In this document: piece after piece, positions 1 through 6,047 of the stretch
How positions within the stretch are numbered: the first letter of the stretch is position 1
Layout of the letters: each line of letters begins with the position of its first letter
NCBI GenBank assembly: GCA_905479795.1
Contig: CAJQNX010000038.1
Coordinates: forward strand, 1 to 7,305
Source of the DNA: an uncultured Candidatus Midichloriaceae bacterium
GTDB lineage: Bacteria; Pseudomonadota; Alphaproteobacteria; Rickettsiales; Midichloriaceae
Length of the DNA stretch: 7,305 bases
Direction of reading: 5' to 3'
The notes under the pieces: generated by a model
The model's input: only the letters and a program-made list of their open reading frames with translations
Databases searched by the model: none
Told to the model about the DNA's origin: nothing
Position numbers and translations under genes: made by a program

Positions 1-34
1 GAATTGATTAAGCGATACTAAATTCACTTTATTC

Positions 35-63
35 TGGACATAAAATCAAGTTATTGCTATAAA
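35..63 (+). promoter_or_regulatory. Sigma-70-type promoter of the CAU tRNA gene
   Basis: TGGACA at 35-40 matches the -35 consensus TTGACA at five of six bases. It is separated by exactly 17 bases from TATAAA at 58-63, a five-of-six match to TATAAT. TGC at 55-57 precedes the -10 hexamer and forms an extended -10 (TGn). Transcription would start near 70, a few bases before the mature tRNA 5' end at 76. Two good hexamers, ideal spacing and position directly before a stable-RNA gene make this far more convincing than an isolated TATAAT in such AT-rich DNA. Confidence 0.8.
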
Positions 64-75
64 TTATCTCAGTTG

Positions 76-152
76 GGGACTTTAGCTCAGTTGGTTAGAG
101 CACGCCGCTCATAACGGTGCGGTCGTAGGTTCAAGTCCTACAAGTCCCACCA
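76..152 (+). tRNA. tRNA with CAU anticodon (elongator Met or Ile2), CCA encoded
   Basis: The sequence folds into a complete cloverleaf. The acceptor stem GGGACTT (76-82) pairs with AAGTCCC (142-148), followed by discriminator A149 and an encoded CCA at 150-152. The D stem is GCTC/GAGC (85-88/98-101) with GG in the loop. The anticodon stem CGCCG/CGGTG (103-107/115-119) encloses loop CTCATAA with anticodon CAT at 110-112. The T stem GTAGG/CCTAC encloses the TTCAAGT loop. It is not the initiator: position 1 pairs with 72 (G:C) and the anticodon stem lacks the three consecutive G:C pairs GGG/CCC. Elongator tRNA-Met and tRNA-Ile2 (whose C34 becomes lysidine by TilS) share this anticodon. C5:G68 resembles E. 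coli Ile2 more than its elongator Met, but the sequence alone does not settle the identity. It is convergent with yggS, 69 bases away. Confidence 0.96.
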
Positions 153-187
153 TTTCTCGAATAAAATGTCTAAATCTTGGCGTTTAC

Positions 188-208
188 AGTGCTTGCTTTT
201 TTAGCACT
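188..208. other. Small inverted repeat between convergent tRNA and yggS
   Basis: AGTGCT at 188-193 can pair with AGCACT at 203-208 around a 9-base loop containing six T residues. It lies in the 69-base gap between the 3' ends of the tRNA (+) and yggS (-), where termination for both transcripts is expected. It is not a canonical intrinsic terminator in either direction: the T-run is in the loop on the plus strand, and no U-tract follows the stem on the minus strand. A role in transcript ends is only a guess. Confidence 0.25.
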
Positions 209-221
209 TACGCATCATAAT

Positions 222-893
222 TTAATTTTTAGATTCAGAATCTGTTATAAAACTCCCAATTCTAACTTGGGTAGAACCAAATTTAATAGCTGTTTCAAAA
301 TCTGCGCTCATACCCATACTTATTTCACTTATTTTATACTCCTGTGCAATTTTATTCATATAGCCAAAATAAAAAAATGTTGGACCACTAATTGGTGGTA
401 TACACATTATGCCAGTAATATTCGTCGCATCTCTGTTGATTTCATTGAAGACCCTATCAAAATCCTTCAACATTATTCCATTTTTATGAGGTTCATTGCC
501 AATATTTATTTGAAGAAACATTTGTATTTCTTTATTTATTTTCGATGCCTCATCAATTACTTTACATGCCAACTCAACAGAATCTATAGTTTCTATAACA
601 TCAAATAGTTTTACTGCTTTTTTTATTTTATTAGTTTGCAATTTTCCAATTAAATGAAGCCTAATATTTGGATGATTTTCTTTAGTGTCAGACCATTTAT
701 CTATAGCATCTTGAACTTTATTTTCACCAAAAATTCTTTGTTTAGTATTTACAATTATGTGCTCAATTTGATCTTGTTCGAGGTTTTTTGAAACTAAAAG
801 AAGTTTTGATTTAGTTTCATATTGCCCATTATATTCATTAATCTTCTGAATTAATATTTTATAGTTTTGCAATAATACTTCATTACTCTGCAT
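222..893 (-). CDS. yggS: YggS/PLPBP family pyridoxal phosphate homeostasis protein
   Basis: This 223-residue protein is of normal length for the YggS/YBL036C/PROSC (COG0325) family. Family members bind pyridoxal 5'-phosphate in a single TIM-barrel domain like that of alanine racemase, lack the second racemase domain, and help keep PLP and amino-acid pools balanced in the cytoplasm. The PLP-binding lysine is in LLLVSKN, with Lys36 at the same number as the E. coli lysine. Other family blocks follow in order: FGENKVQDA (about 55-63), HLIGKLQTNK (about 80-89), LQINIGNE, GIMCIPP, and the phosphate-binding C-terminal part SMGMSADFETAIKFGST with VRIGSFI. The ATG at 893 lies six bases after the hslU stop and has no clear Shine-Dalgarno sequence, so translation is probably coupled to hslU. 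It is the last gene of the thrS-infC-hslU cluster. The family call is secure; no specific enzymatic reaction should be assumed. Confidence 0.96.
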   Translation of the reverse strand: MQSNEVLLQNYKILIQKINEYNGQYETKSKLLLVSKNLEQDQIEHIIVNTKQRIFGENKVQDAIDKWSDTKENHPNIRLHLIGKLQTNKIKKAVKLFDVIETIDSVELACKVIDEASKINKEIQMFLQINIGNEPHKNGIMLKDFDRVFNEINRDATNITGIMCIPPISGPTFFYFGYMNKIAQEYKISEISMGMSADFETAIKFGSTQVRIGSFITDSESKN

Positions 894-899
894 AAATTA

Positions 900-2219
900 T
901 TACAGGATAAATTTATTTAAATCCTCTGCAATATTAACCGAAGATAAATTTTTCTCAACAAATTTAGAGTCTATAGTTATTGTTTTGCTTTTTATTTCAT
1001 CAGCAGCAAAACTGACCTCTTCTAAAATTTTTTCAAGTAGAGTGTATAATCTTCTAGCACCAATATTTTCTATTTCATCATTGATTTGCGCAGCATATTT
1101 TGCAATGCTTTTTAAACCACTCTCAACAAATTTTAAAGTTACCCCTTCTGTTTTAAGTAAAGCACAGTACTGTTTTGGCAATGAATTTTCTGGCTCTTTT
1201 AATATCCTTAGCAAATCCTCCTTGGACAATGGAGACAGCTCCACTCTTATTGGAAGCCTACCTTGCAATTCTGGCAATAAATCAGATGGTCTGGCTAAAT
1301 GAAATGCTCCAGAAGCTATAAATAATATATGATTTGTTTTTATAGCTCCATATTTTGTACTCACTATTGTACCCTCAATTAATGGTAACAAATCACGTTG
1401 CACACCTTCTCTGTTAACCTCATTACGCTTATTTACTCCACCTCCTGCAATTTTATCAATTTCATCTAAAAATACAATCCCATCTTCTTCAGTGATTTTG
1501 ATTGCTTTATCTAAAATTAATTGCTCATCAATTAATTTTTCTGTCTCTTCTTTAATTAGATGTTTAACAGCCTCCGATACTTTTAATTTTATTAATTTTT
1601 GTTTTTTTGCACCAAAAGTTTTTCCTAGCATATCACCAATATTTAGCATACCCATTTGACCTCCAGGCATTCCAGGTATATCAAATGTTGGAATTTGTGA
1701 ATTTTGATTGGGTGATTCAGTAATTGAAATTTCTACCTCTCTATCATCTAGTTCTTTAGCATCAAGTTTTTTAAAGTATAACTCTTTCGTTTTTTCTGAA
1801 GCATCTTTACCAACCAAACTATCTATTAATTTCAATTTAGCTTCGTAAAATGCTTTGCTAGCCACTTCTATATTAAACTCTTCTCTGACCATCTTTATTG
1901 TGGTATCGAGTAAGTCTCTAATTATTGAATCTACATCACGACCAACATAACCTATTTCTGTAAATTTTGTAGCTTCAATTTTTATAAAGGGAGATTTTGA
2001 AAATTTAGCCAACCTTCTCGCAATTTCGGTTTTACCAACACCAGTTGGTCCAACCATTAATATGTTATGTGGGACTATTTCATCTCGTAAATCATTAGTA
2101 ACTTGCTTTCTACGCCATCTATTTCTTAAAGCTATAGAAACTGCTTTTTTTGCCTGATTTTGACCTACTATAAATCTATCAAGTTCTGCAACTATTTGCT
2201 TAGGAGTCAACTGTGTCAT
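900..2219 (-). CDS. hslU: HslU, ATPase subunit of the HslUV (ClpYQ) protease
   Basis: HslU is a AAA+ unfoldase that forms a hexameric ring, unfolds protein substrates with ATP and threads them into the HslV peptidase in the cytoplasm. The 439-residue product is close to the 443 of E. coli. Visible landmarks are the N-terminal LTPKQIVAELDRFIVGQ block, Walker A GPTGVGKT at 57-64, the substrate-gripping pore motif GYVGRD at 90-95, and a variable I-domain about 110-240 including a Gly/Met/Pro-rich stretch near 181-200. Walker B IVFLDEID is at 248-255, a conserved arginine in ELQGRLPIRVEL at 317-328, sensor-2 GARRL at 387-391, and a C-terminal tail ending DLNKFIL that matches the family tail docking into HslV. 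The ATG at 2219 follows the infC stop by 12 bases and lacks a strong ribosome-binding site. The peptidase gene hslV, commonly just upstream of hslU, is not in this window. Confidence 0.98.
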   Translation of the reverse strand: MTQLTPKQIVAELDRFIVGQNQAKKAVSIALRNRWRRKQVTNDLRDEIVPHNILMVGPTGVGKTEIARRLAKFSKSPFIKIEATKFTEIGYVGRDVDSIIRDLLDTTIKMVREEFNIEVASKAFYEAKLKLIDSLVGKDASEKTKELYFKKLDAKELDDREVEISITESPNQNSQIPTFDIPGMPGGQMGMLNIGDMLGKTFGAKKQKLIKLKVSEAVKHLIKEETEKLIDEQLILDKAIKITEEDGIVFLDEIDKIAGGGVNKRNEVNREGVQRDLLPLIEGTIVSTKYGAIKTNHILFIASGAFHLARPSDLLPELQGRLPIRVELSPLSKEDLLRILKEPENSLPKQYCALLKTEGVTLKFVESGLKSIAKYAAQINDEIENIGARRLYTLLEKILEEVSFAADEIKSKTITIDSKFVEKNLSSVNIAEDLNKFIL

Positions 2220-2231
2220 ATTTATATAAAT

Positions 2232-2747
2232 TTATTTAGGAGCGATAATAATAGAAATATTTTTTCCTTCTTTTTTAACATCTAGCTCTATTTTAGCAAA
2301 ATCAAAAACCTCTGTTTTAAACTTTTCAATAACACTCATCCCAACATCTTCATGTACTATTTCTCGTCCTTTAAAAAATAACGTGACTTTAACTTTATTA
2401 CCGTCACCTATGAATCTTTTAGCATTGTTTAATTTAACATTAAAATCTCCTATAGCAATATTTGGCCTAAGCTTTATCTCCTTTATTTCTACAGTCTTTT
2501 GCTTTTTCTTAGACTCATGAGATTTTTTTCTTAGCTCATATTTATATTTTCCAAAATCTAAAATTTTGCAAACCGGAGGCTCCGCATTGGCTGAAATTTC
2601 TACTAAATCCAACTTTCTTTCTTTAGCTAAATCTAGGCCTTCTTCGATTTTTACTATTCCCAACATTTTTCCATCACTGTCTACAAGGCGTATTTCCTTA
2701 GAATCAATGTTTGAATTAATTTTTATACTAATAGATTTTTTTGATAT
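2232..2747 (-). CDS. infC: Translation initiation factor IF-3, probable AUA start
   Basis: IF3 binds the 30S subunit, blocks premature 50S joining and proofreads the initiator tRNA and start codon. The first ATG in frame (2664-2666) would give only 144 residues and begin inside the conserved N-terminal domain. Reading upstream continues as family-like sequence: INSNIDSKEIRLVDSDGK resembles the usual INxxI...EVRLIDxDG block. There is no ATG, GTG or TTG before the in-frame stop at 2766-2768. AUA at 2745-2747 has AAGGAG (2754-2759, minus strand) six bases upstream, giving 171 residues, near the usual 170-180. The family signature KILDFGKYKYE begins at residue 61, followed by a Lys-rich linker and the C-terminal domain (EIKLRPNIAIGDF, FFKGREIVH). 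The start lies two bases after the thrS stop. Near-cognate infC starts are known elsewhere (AUU in E. coli), where IF3 represses its own translation. The gene identity is near certain; the exact start is inferred. Confidence 0.93.
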   Translation of the reverse strand: MSKKSISIKINSNIDSKEIRLVDSDGKMLGIVKIEEGLDLAKERKLDLVEISANAEPPVCKILDFGKYKYELRKKSHESKKKQKTVEIKEIKLRPNIAIGDFNVKLNNAKRFIGDGNKVKVTLFFKGREIVHEDVGMSVIEKFKTEVFDFAKIELDVKKEGKNISIIIAPK

Positions 2748-2749
2748 AA

Positions 2750-4663
2750 CTAGCTCCTTTTTTGTTTAATTTCATCTAATAATTTATCAACAAAATGACT
2801 TAACTCAAGTACTTCTTGATGTTTATCACCTAATTTTCTTACTGATACAAGTTTATCTTCTTCCTCTTTTTTCCCTAAAACAACAATAATTGGTATTTTA
2901 CTAAGAGAATGTTTTCTAATTTTATAGGTTATTTTTTCATTATCTAAATCTGCTATATGCCTAATTGAATTCTTTTTTAATATTTCTGAAACATTTTTAG
3001 CGTAATCTGAGAGCTCATCAGTTACTGTAACAATTGCAACCTGAATAGGTGCGAGCCAAATTGGTAAATTGCCAGAATAGTGCTCTAGTAAAATTCCTAA
3101 AAATCGCTCAATTGAGCCAAATAATGCTCTATGAAGCATTGCTGGTCTATACTTTTTCCCATCTTTATCAACATAATTTGCATCTAGTCTTTCTGGCAAA
3201 TTGAAATCCACTTGCAAAGTTCCCAATTGCCAATCTCTCCCTATCGCATCTCTAAGAACAAATTCTAATTTTGGACCATAAAAAGCCCCTTCACCTTTAT
3301 TAAAAGTGTAGGGTAAATTTTGTTGCTTAACGGCATTCAATAATGCTTTTTCCGATTCATCCCAAACCTCATCTGAGCCAATTCTTTTATCCGGTCTATC
3401 TGAAAATTTTACTTTAACATCCTCAAAACCAAAATCCTTGTATATCTCTTTAATTAATTTGCAGACATTGATGCATTCTTCAGTCATTTGCTCATTTGTG
3501 CAGAAAATATGTGCATCATCTTGGGTAAATGCTCTAACTCTCATCAAGCCATGTAACGCTCCTGAAGGTTCAAATCTGTGTACTTTACCAAATTCTGCTA
3601 ATCGTAACGGTAGGTCTCTATAACTCTTAATGCCTTGATTGTATACTTGAACTCCACCTGGGCAATTCATTGGTCTTACCGCATATACTTTATCTTCATC
3701 TACAGTACTTGCAGTAAACATGCTCTCTCTAAATTTATCCCAATGCCCAGATAATACCCAAAGCTTTTTATCCATTATTTCTGGAGTACTTATTTCAAGA
3801 TAGCCACTTTCGTTTTGCTTATTTCTTATATAATCAATTAACCTTTGAAATACATTCCATCCTTTTGGATGCCAAAAGACCGAACCTGGAGCTTCTTCTT
3901 GAAAATGAAACAAATCTGATTGTTTACCTATTTTTCTATGATCTCTTTTCTCTGCTTCTTCCAGCATAGTTAAATATTGCCTTAATTGCTTTTTGTCAGA
4001 CCAAGCAGTTCCGTATATTCTCTGTAGCATTTCATTTTTGCTATCGCCTCTCCAATAAGCCCCAGCCACCTTCATTAACTTAAAGGCCTTGACTACCCCA
4101 GTATTCTGGGAATGGGGCCCTTTGCATAAATCAGAGAAATTGCCTTGTGTATATATGGTGATTTCATTTCCATCAGGAAAATCATTAATAATTTCAACTT
4201 TATATTTATCACCTTGCGCTTGAAAAAAATTGATAGCTTCCTCTTTTGTGACTACCCTCCTAGTAATCGCAAGCTTTTCATTAACAATTTCTTGCATTTT
4301 TTCTTCGATTTTTTCTAAATCTGCCTCATTAAACGGCTCAACATTTGCAAAATCATAATAAAATCCATTTTCAATAACTGGACCAATTGCAACCATAGCT
4401 TTTGGATATAGCTCTTTTACGGCTTGTGCAAGTATATGGGCAGCATCGTGCCTGATTATATCTAACCCTTCTGGGGAAGAAGAAAATATAAAATCTATTT
4501 CACTATTTTCATTTATCACAGTTGATAAATCTTTGATTTCTTCATTGATTTTTATAGCAACACAGTTTTGCCTTAAACTTTTATCAACTTCCTGAAGTAA
4601 ATCTAACCCTGATATTTCATGATTGTATTTTTTTATATTTTTATTTAGCTTGATTTCAAACAT
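2750..4663 (-). CDS. thrS: Threonyl-tRNA synthetase
   Basis: This cytoplasmic class II synthetase charges tRNA-Thr with threonine. The 637 residues compare with 642 in E. coli and cover the full architecture. A TGS domain spans about 1-62. The editing domain has its metal/hydrolysis residues in RHDAAH (His72, His76) and LCKGPH (Cys180, His184), used to remove misattached serine. The catalytic core carries the zinc ligands Cys334 (PMNCPGG), His385 (QDDAHIF) and His511 (MLHRAL), at the same numbers as in E. coli, and motif-2 arginine Arg363 (HRFEPSG). The anticodon-binding domain covers about 535-637. All catalytic and editing residues I can check are present. The ATG at 4663 starts at a typical TGS beginning. 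The leader after the likely promoter is only about 35 bases, too short for a T-box or for an elaborate operator like that of E. coli thrS. It is the first gene of the cluster. Confidence 0.99.
   Translation of the reverse strand: MFEIKLNKNIKKYNHEISGLDLLQEVDKSLRQNCVAIKINEEIKDLSTVINENSEIDFIFSSSPEGLDIIRHDAAHILAQAVKELYPKAMVAIGPVIENGFYYDFANVEPFNEADLEKIEEKMQEIVNEKLAITRRVVTKEEAINFFQAQGDKYKVEIINDFPDGNEITIYTQGNFSDLCKGPHSQNTGVVKAFKLMKVAGAYWRGDSKNEMLQRIYGTAWSDKKQLRQYLTMLEEAEKRDHRKIGKQSDLFHFQEEAPGSVFWHPKGWNVFQRLIDYIRNKQNESGYLEISTPEIMDKKLWVLSGHWDKFRESMFTASTVDEDKVYAVRPMNCPGGVQVYNQGIKSYRDLPLRLAEFGKVHRFEPSGALHGLMRVRAFTQDDAHIFCTNEQMTEECINVCKLIKEIYKDFGFEDVKVKFSDRPDKRIGSDEVWDESEKALLNAVKQQNLPYTFNKGEGAFYGPKLEFVLRDAIGRDWQLGTLQVDFNLPERLDANYVDKDGKKYRPAMLHRALFGSIERFLGILLEHYSGNLPIWLAPIQVAIVTVTDELSDYAKNVSEILKKNSIRHIADLDNEKITYKIRKHSLSKIPIIVVLGKKEEEDKLVSVRKLGDKHQEVLELSHFVDKLLDEIKQKRS
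2754..2759 (-). promoter_or_regulatory. Shine-Dalgarno sequence of infC within the end of thrS
   Basis: On the minus strand AAGGAG is formed by the last thrS codons, just before the TAG stop at 2750-2752. It sits six bases before AUA at 2747, an optimal spacing, and is the strongest ribosome-binding site among the four clustered genes. It decides the infC start: the next near-cognate codon, AUU at 2730-2732, would be 21 bases away. The overlap implies that ribosomes ending thrS clear or occupy the infC initiation site, so the two genes are probably translationally coupled. Confidence 0.75.
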
Positions 4664-4694
4664 TAAATAGTGTTCTTATTTTTAAAATTATGGA

Positions 4695-4700
4695 TATAAT
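4695..4700 (+). promoter_or_regulatory. Candidate -10 element for the symporter gene
   Basis: A perfect TATAAT lies 9 bases before the symporter ATG at 4710. A weak -35 candidate, TTCTTA (4673-4678), precedes it by 16 bases and matches consensus at three of six positions. Transcription from here would begin about 4707, leaving a leaderless or nearly leaderless message if ATG 4710 is the start. TATAAT arises often by chance in DNA this AT-rich; its place in a 46-base divergent gap is the main support. Confidence 0.45.
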
Positions 4701-4704
4701 GTGT

Positions 4705-4710
4705 ATTATA
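4705..4710 (-). promoter_or_regulatory. Candidate -10 element for the thrS operon
   Basis: On the minus strand 4710-4705 reads TATAAT, a perfect -10 hexamer pointing toward thrS. It mirrors the plus-strand hexamer four bases away. Transcription would start near 4698, giving a thrS leader of about 35 bases. No good -35 hexamer is visible at 16-18 bases upstream (inside the symporter start), so the assignment rests on position and on the lack of other space for a promoter. Confidence 0.4.
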
Positions 4711-5876
4711 TGAAAAAATTTCAATTACCACTAGCACTATTTTTTATTTTAATTGTAACTTATGCATTTGGAAACTCTATACCATTGGTCATTAAAGAAC
4801 TATTCTTGAGCATAAGCCTCTTATTAAAATCAATTTTATTGCTGTTATTACCCTTTATTATTTTTTCTTTCATCACAAGTAGCCTGCTATCATTGGAAGG
4901 AAATATTATAAAATTTGTGGGTCTTTTAATTTTATGCATCTTCATTTCTAACAGCATTGCCATATACACTGGCTACTTTGTTGGAACTACGTTTTTAGAG
5001 TTTTTAGTAACTGAAAACAATAATTTTGGCAATGATAATATATTAATGCCTCTATGGAATATAAATATTCCCCTCCTCATCACTAATGATCAAGCATTGT
5101 CTGTGGGCTTTATTTTCAGCATTATATTTTCATTTAAAAGAAATAAAAAAGTTGAAAATTTTACAAAAACAATGAGTAATATTTCAACGAAATTTCTTAA
5201 AAAGTTTTTTATTCCAATATTACCTTTATTTGTACTTGGTTTTATAATAAAACTTCAGTATGAAGGTGCATTAGAGAATGCAATTAAAGTCTATGGCAAA
5301 GTTCTTTTAGTCATTGTAATTACTCAAATCTCTTATTTATGTTTATTCTATTTTGTTGCTTCAAAGTTTAACATAAAAAAATGTTTGATGTATTTTAAAA
5401 GTGTATTTCCAGCGGCTTTCACTGGATTTAGTGCAATTTCAAGTGCAGCTTCAATGAGTGTATTGTTAATCTCAATGGAAAAAATATTTAAGAATAAATC
5501 AACATTATACAAAGCTATAGTTCCAGCTGTCATTAATACTCATACCCTCGGCAGTGCTATAGGTGTTACAATATTAACATTCGCAACAATAAAAACATTT
5601 AATGCACCAATACCTACATTTGAATCTTTTGTAATTTTTGCATTTTTTTATGCACTTTCAAAATTTGCAGTTGCAGCTGTGCCCGGTGGCGTTCTATTAA
5701 TTGTAGCTCCTTTACTTGAAAAATATCTAGCATTTTCATCAGAAATGATAGGGATAATAACAGTTGTATATTTATTATTTGATCCTTTTGGAACAGCAAC
5801 CAATGTCACTGGCAACGGAGGCTTTACAATTGGCTTTACTAAAATTTTCAATTTTTTCAATAAAAGCAAAAAATAA
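4710..5876 (+). CDS. Divergent SDF/DAACS-family amino acid or dicarboxylate symporter
   Basis: This inner-membrane protein of 388 residues (GltPh has 417) is rich in hydrophobic segments. Its C-terminal half shows the hallmarks of glutamate/dicarboxylate:cation symporters. The serine-rich hairpin-1 block TGFSAISSAAS is at about 238-248. Segment-7 INTH is near 275-278, where homologues have NMDGT. The hairpin-2 VPGG is at 324-327, and the segment-8 FDPFGTATNVTGN at 357-369. Aligned to GltPh, the amino-group-binding Asp394 and Asn401 are kept (Asp358, Asn365). The carboxylate-binding Arg397 is Gly361, and sodium-site Asp405 and Asp312 appear as Asn369 and His278. Substrate and coupling ion are therefore uncertain. 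I chose ATG 4710; an in-frame GTG at 4701 would add three residues and has GGA six bases upstream. It is divergent from thrS and convergent with the patatin gene. The family call is strong; 'glutamate transporter' would be over-precise. Confidence 0.88.
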   Translation: MKKFQLPLALFFILIVTYAFGNSIPLVIKELFLSISLLLKSILLLLLPFIIFSFITSSLLSLEGNIIKFVGLLILCIFISNSIAIYTGYFVGTTFLEFLVTENNNFGNDNILMPLWNINIPLLITNDQALSVGFIFSIIFSFKRNKKVENFTKTMSNISTKFLKKFFIPILPLFVLGFIIKLQYEGALENAIKVYGKVLLVIVITQISYLCLFYFVASKFNIKKCLMYFKSVFPAAFTGFSAISSAASMSVLLISMEKIFKNKSTLYKAIVPAVINTHTLGSAIGVTILTFATIKTFNAPIPTFESFVIFAFFYALSKFAVAAVPGGVLLIVAPLLEKYLAFSSEMIGIITVVYLLFDPFGTATNVTGNGGFTIGFTKIFNFFNKSKK

Positions 5877-6047
5877 ATTGCAGCATTTTTATCACTTAAA
5901 ACCTATCATTTTTCCGTTATATTCTATTGCTTGCAATATCTCTAAAAATAATTTTCATCATCAGAGTTTGCGCTACATTCTGCTGCCGCTTGTGTAAATG
6001 GTAATTCTATCGTTACTTACTTTGAGTTATACCACACAATCCTAAGT
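5877..6047. other. Convergent intergenic gap, no supported gene
   Basis: This is the 171-base gap between the 3' ends of the symporter (+) and the patatin gene (-). A 5-bp hairpin TATTG/CAATA with a 4-base loop (5925-5938) is present, but no T-tract follows directly on either strand, so I do not call a terminator. On the minus strand 5942-6016 is open for 24 codons ending in TAG and reads somewhat like a protein C-terminus (ELPFTQAAAECSANSDDENYF), but it has no start codon and stops occur just upstream. It may be chance or the end of a decayed gene. Confidence 0.5.

Noticed and set aside
177..608. Open frame of 143 codons on the plus strand overlapping yggS
   Set aside because: It lies antisense to the well-supported yggS gene, its translation is rich in Phe/Tyr/His/Ile with no recognisable domain, and it is best explained as a shadow of yggS codon use.
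985..1302. Plus-strand open frame of 105 codons inside hslU
   Set aside because: It is entirely antisense to conserved hslU codons and has no recognisable motif or ribosome-binding site.
4664..4709. T-box or structured operator controlling thrS
   Set aside because: Only 46 bases separate thrS from the divergent gene and no T-box sequence or stem comparable to the anticodon arm of tRNA-Thr is visible there.
5925..5938. Hairpin TATTG-CTTG-CAATA as intrinsic terminator between convergent genes
   Set aside because: The stem is only 5 bp, mostly A:T, and no T-tract follows directly on either strand.
5942..5990. tmRNA-like tag: minus-strand GCAAAC...GATGAAAATTAT recalls the ANDENY start of proteolysis tags
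   Set aside because: The reading frame ends in YF-stop without the terminal Ala-Ala/ALAA needed for tag recognition. I see no tRNA-like T arm and acceptor, in either the normal or the permuted two-piece arrangement, in the adjacent sequence, much of which is patatin coding.
5764..5997. Plus-strand open frame of 77 codons overlapping the symporter end and running into the gap
   Set aside because: The first half is an alternative frame of the symporter's conserved segment 8, no ribosome-binding site is evident, and the tail in the gap has no recognisable features.
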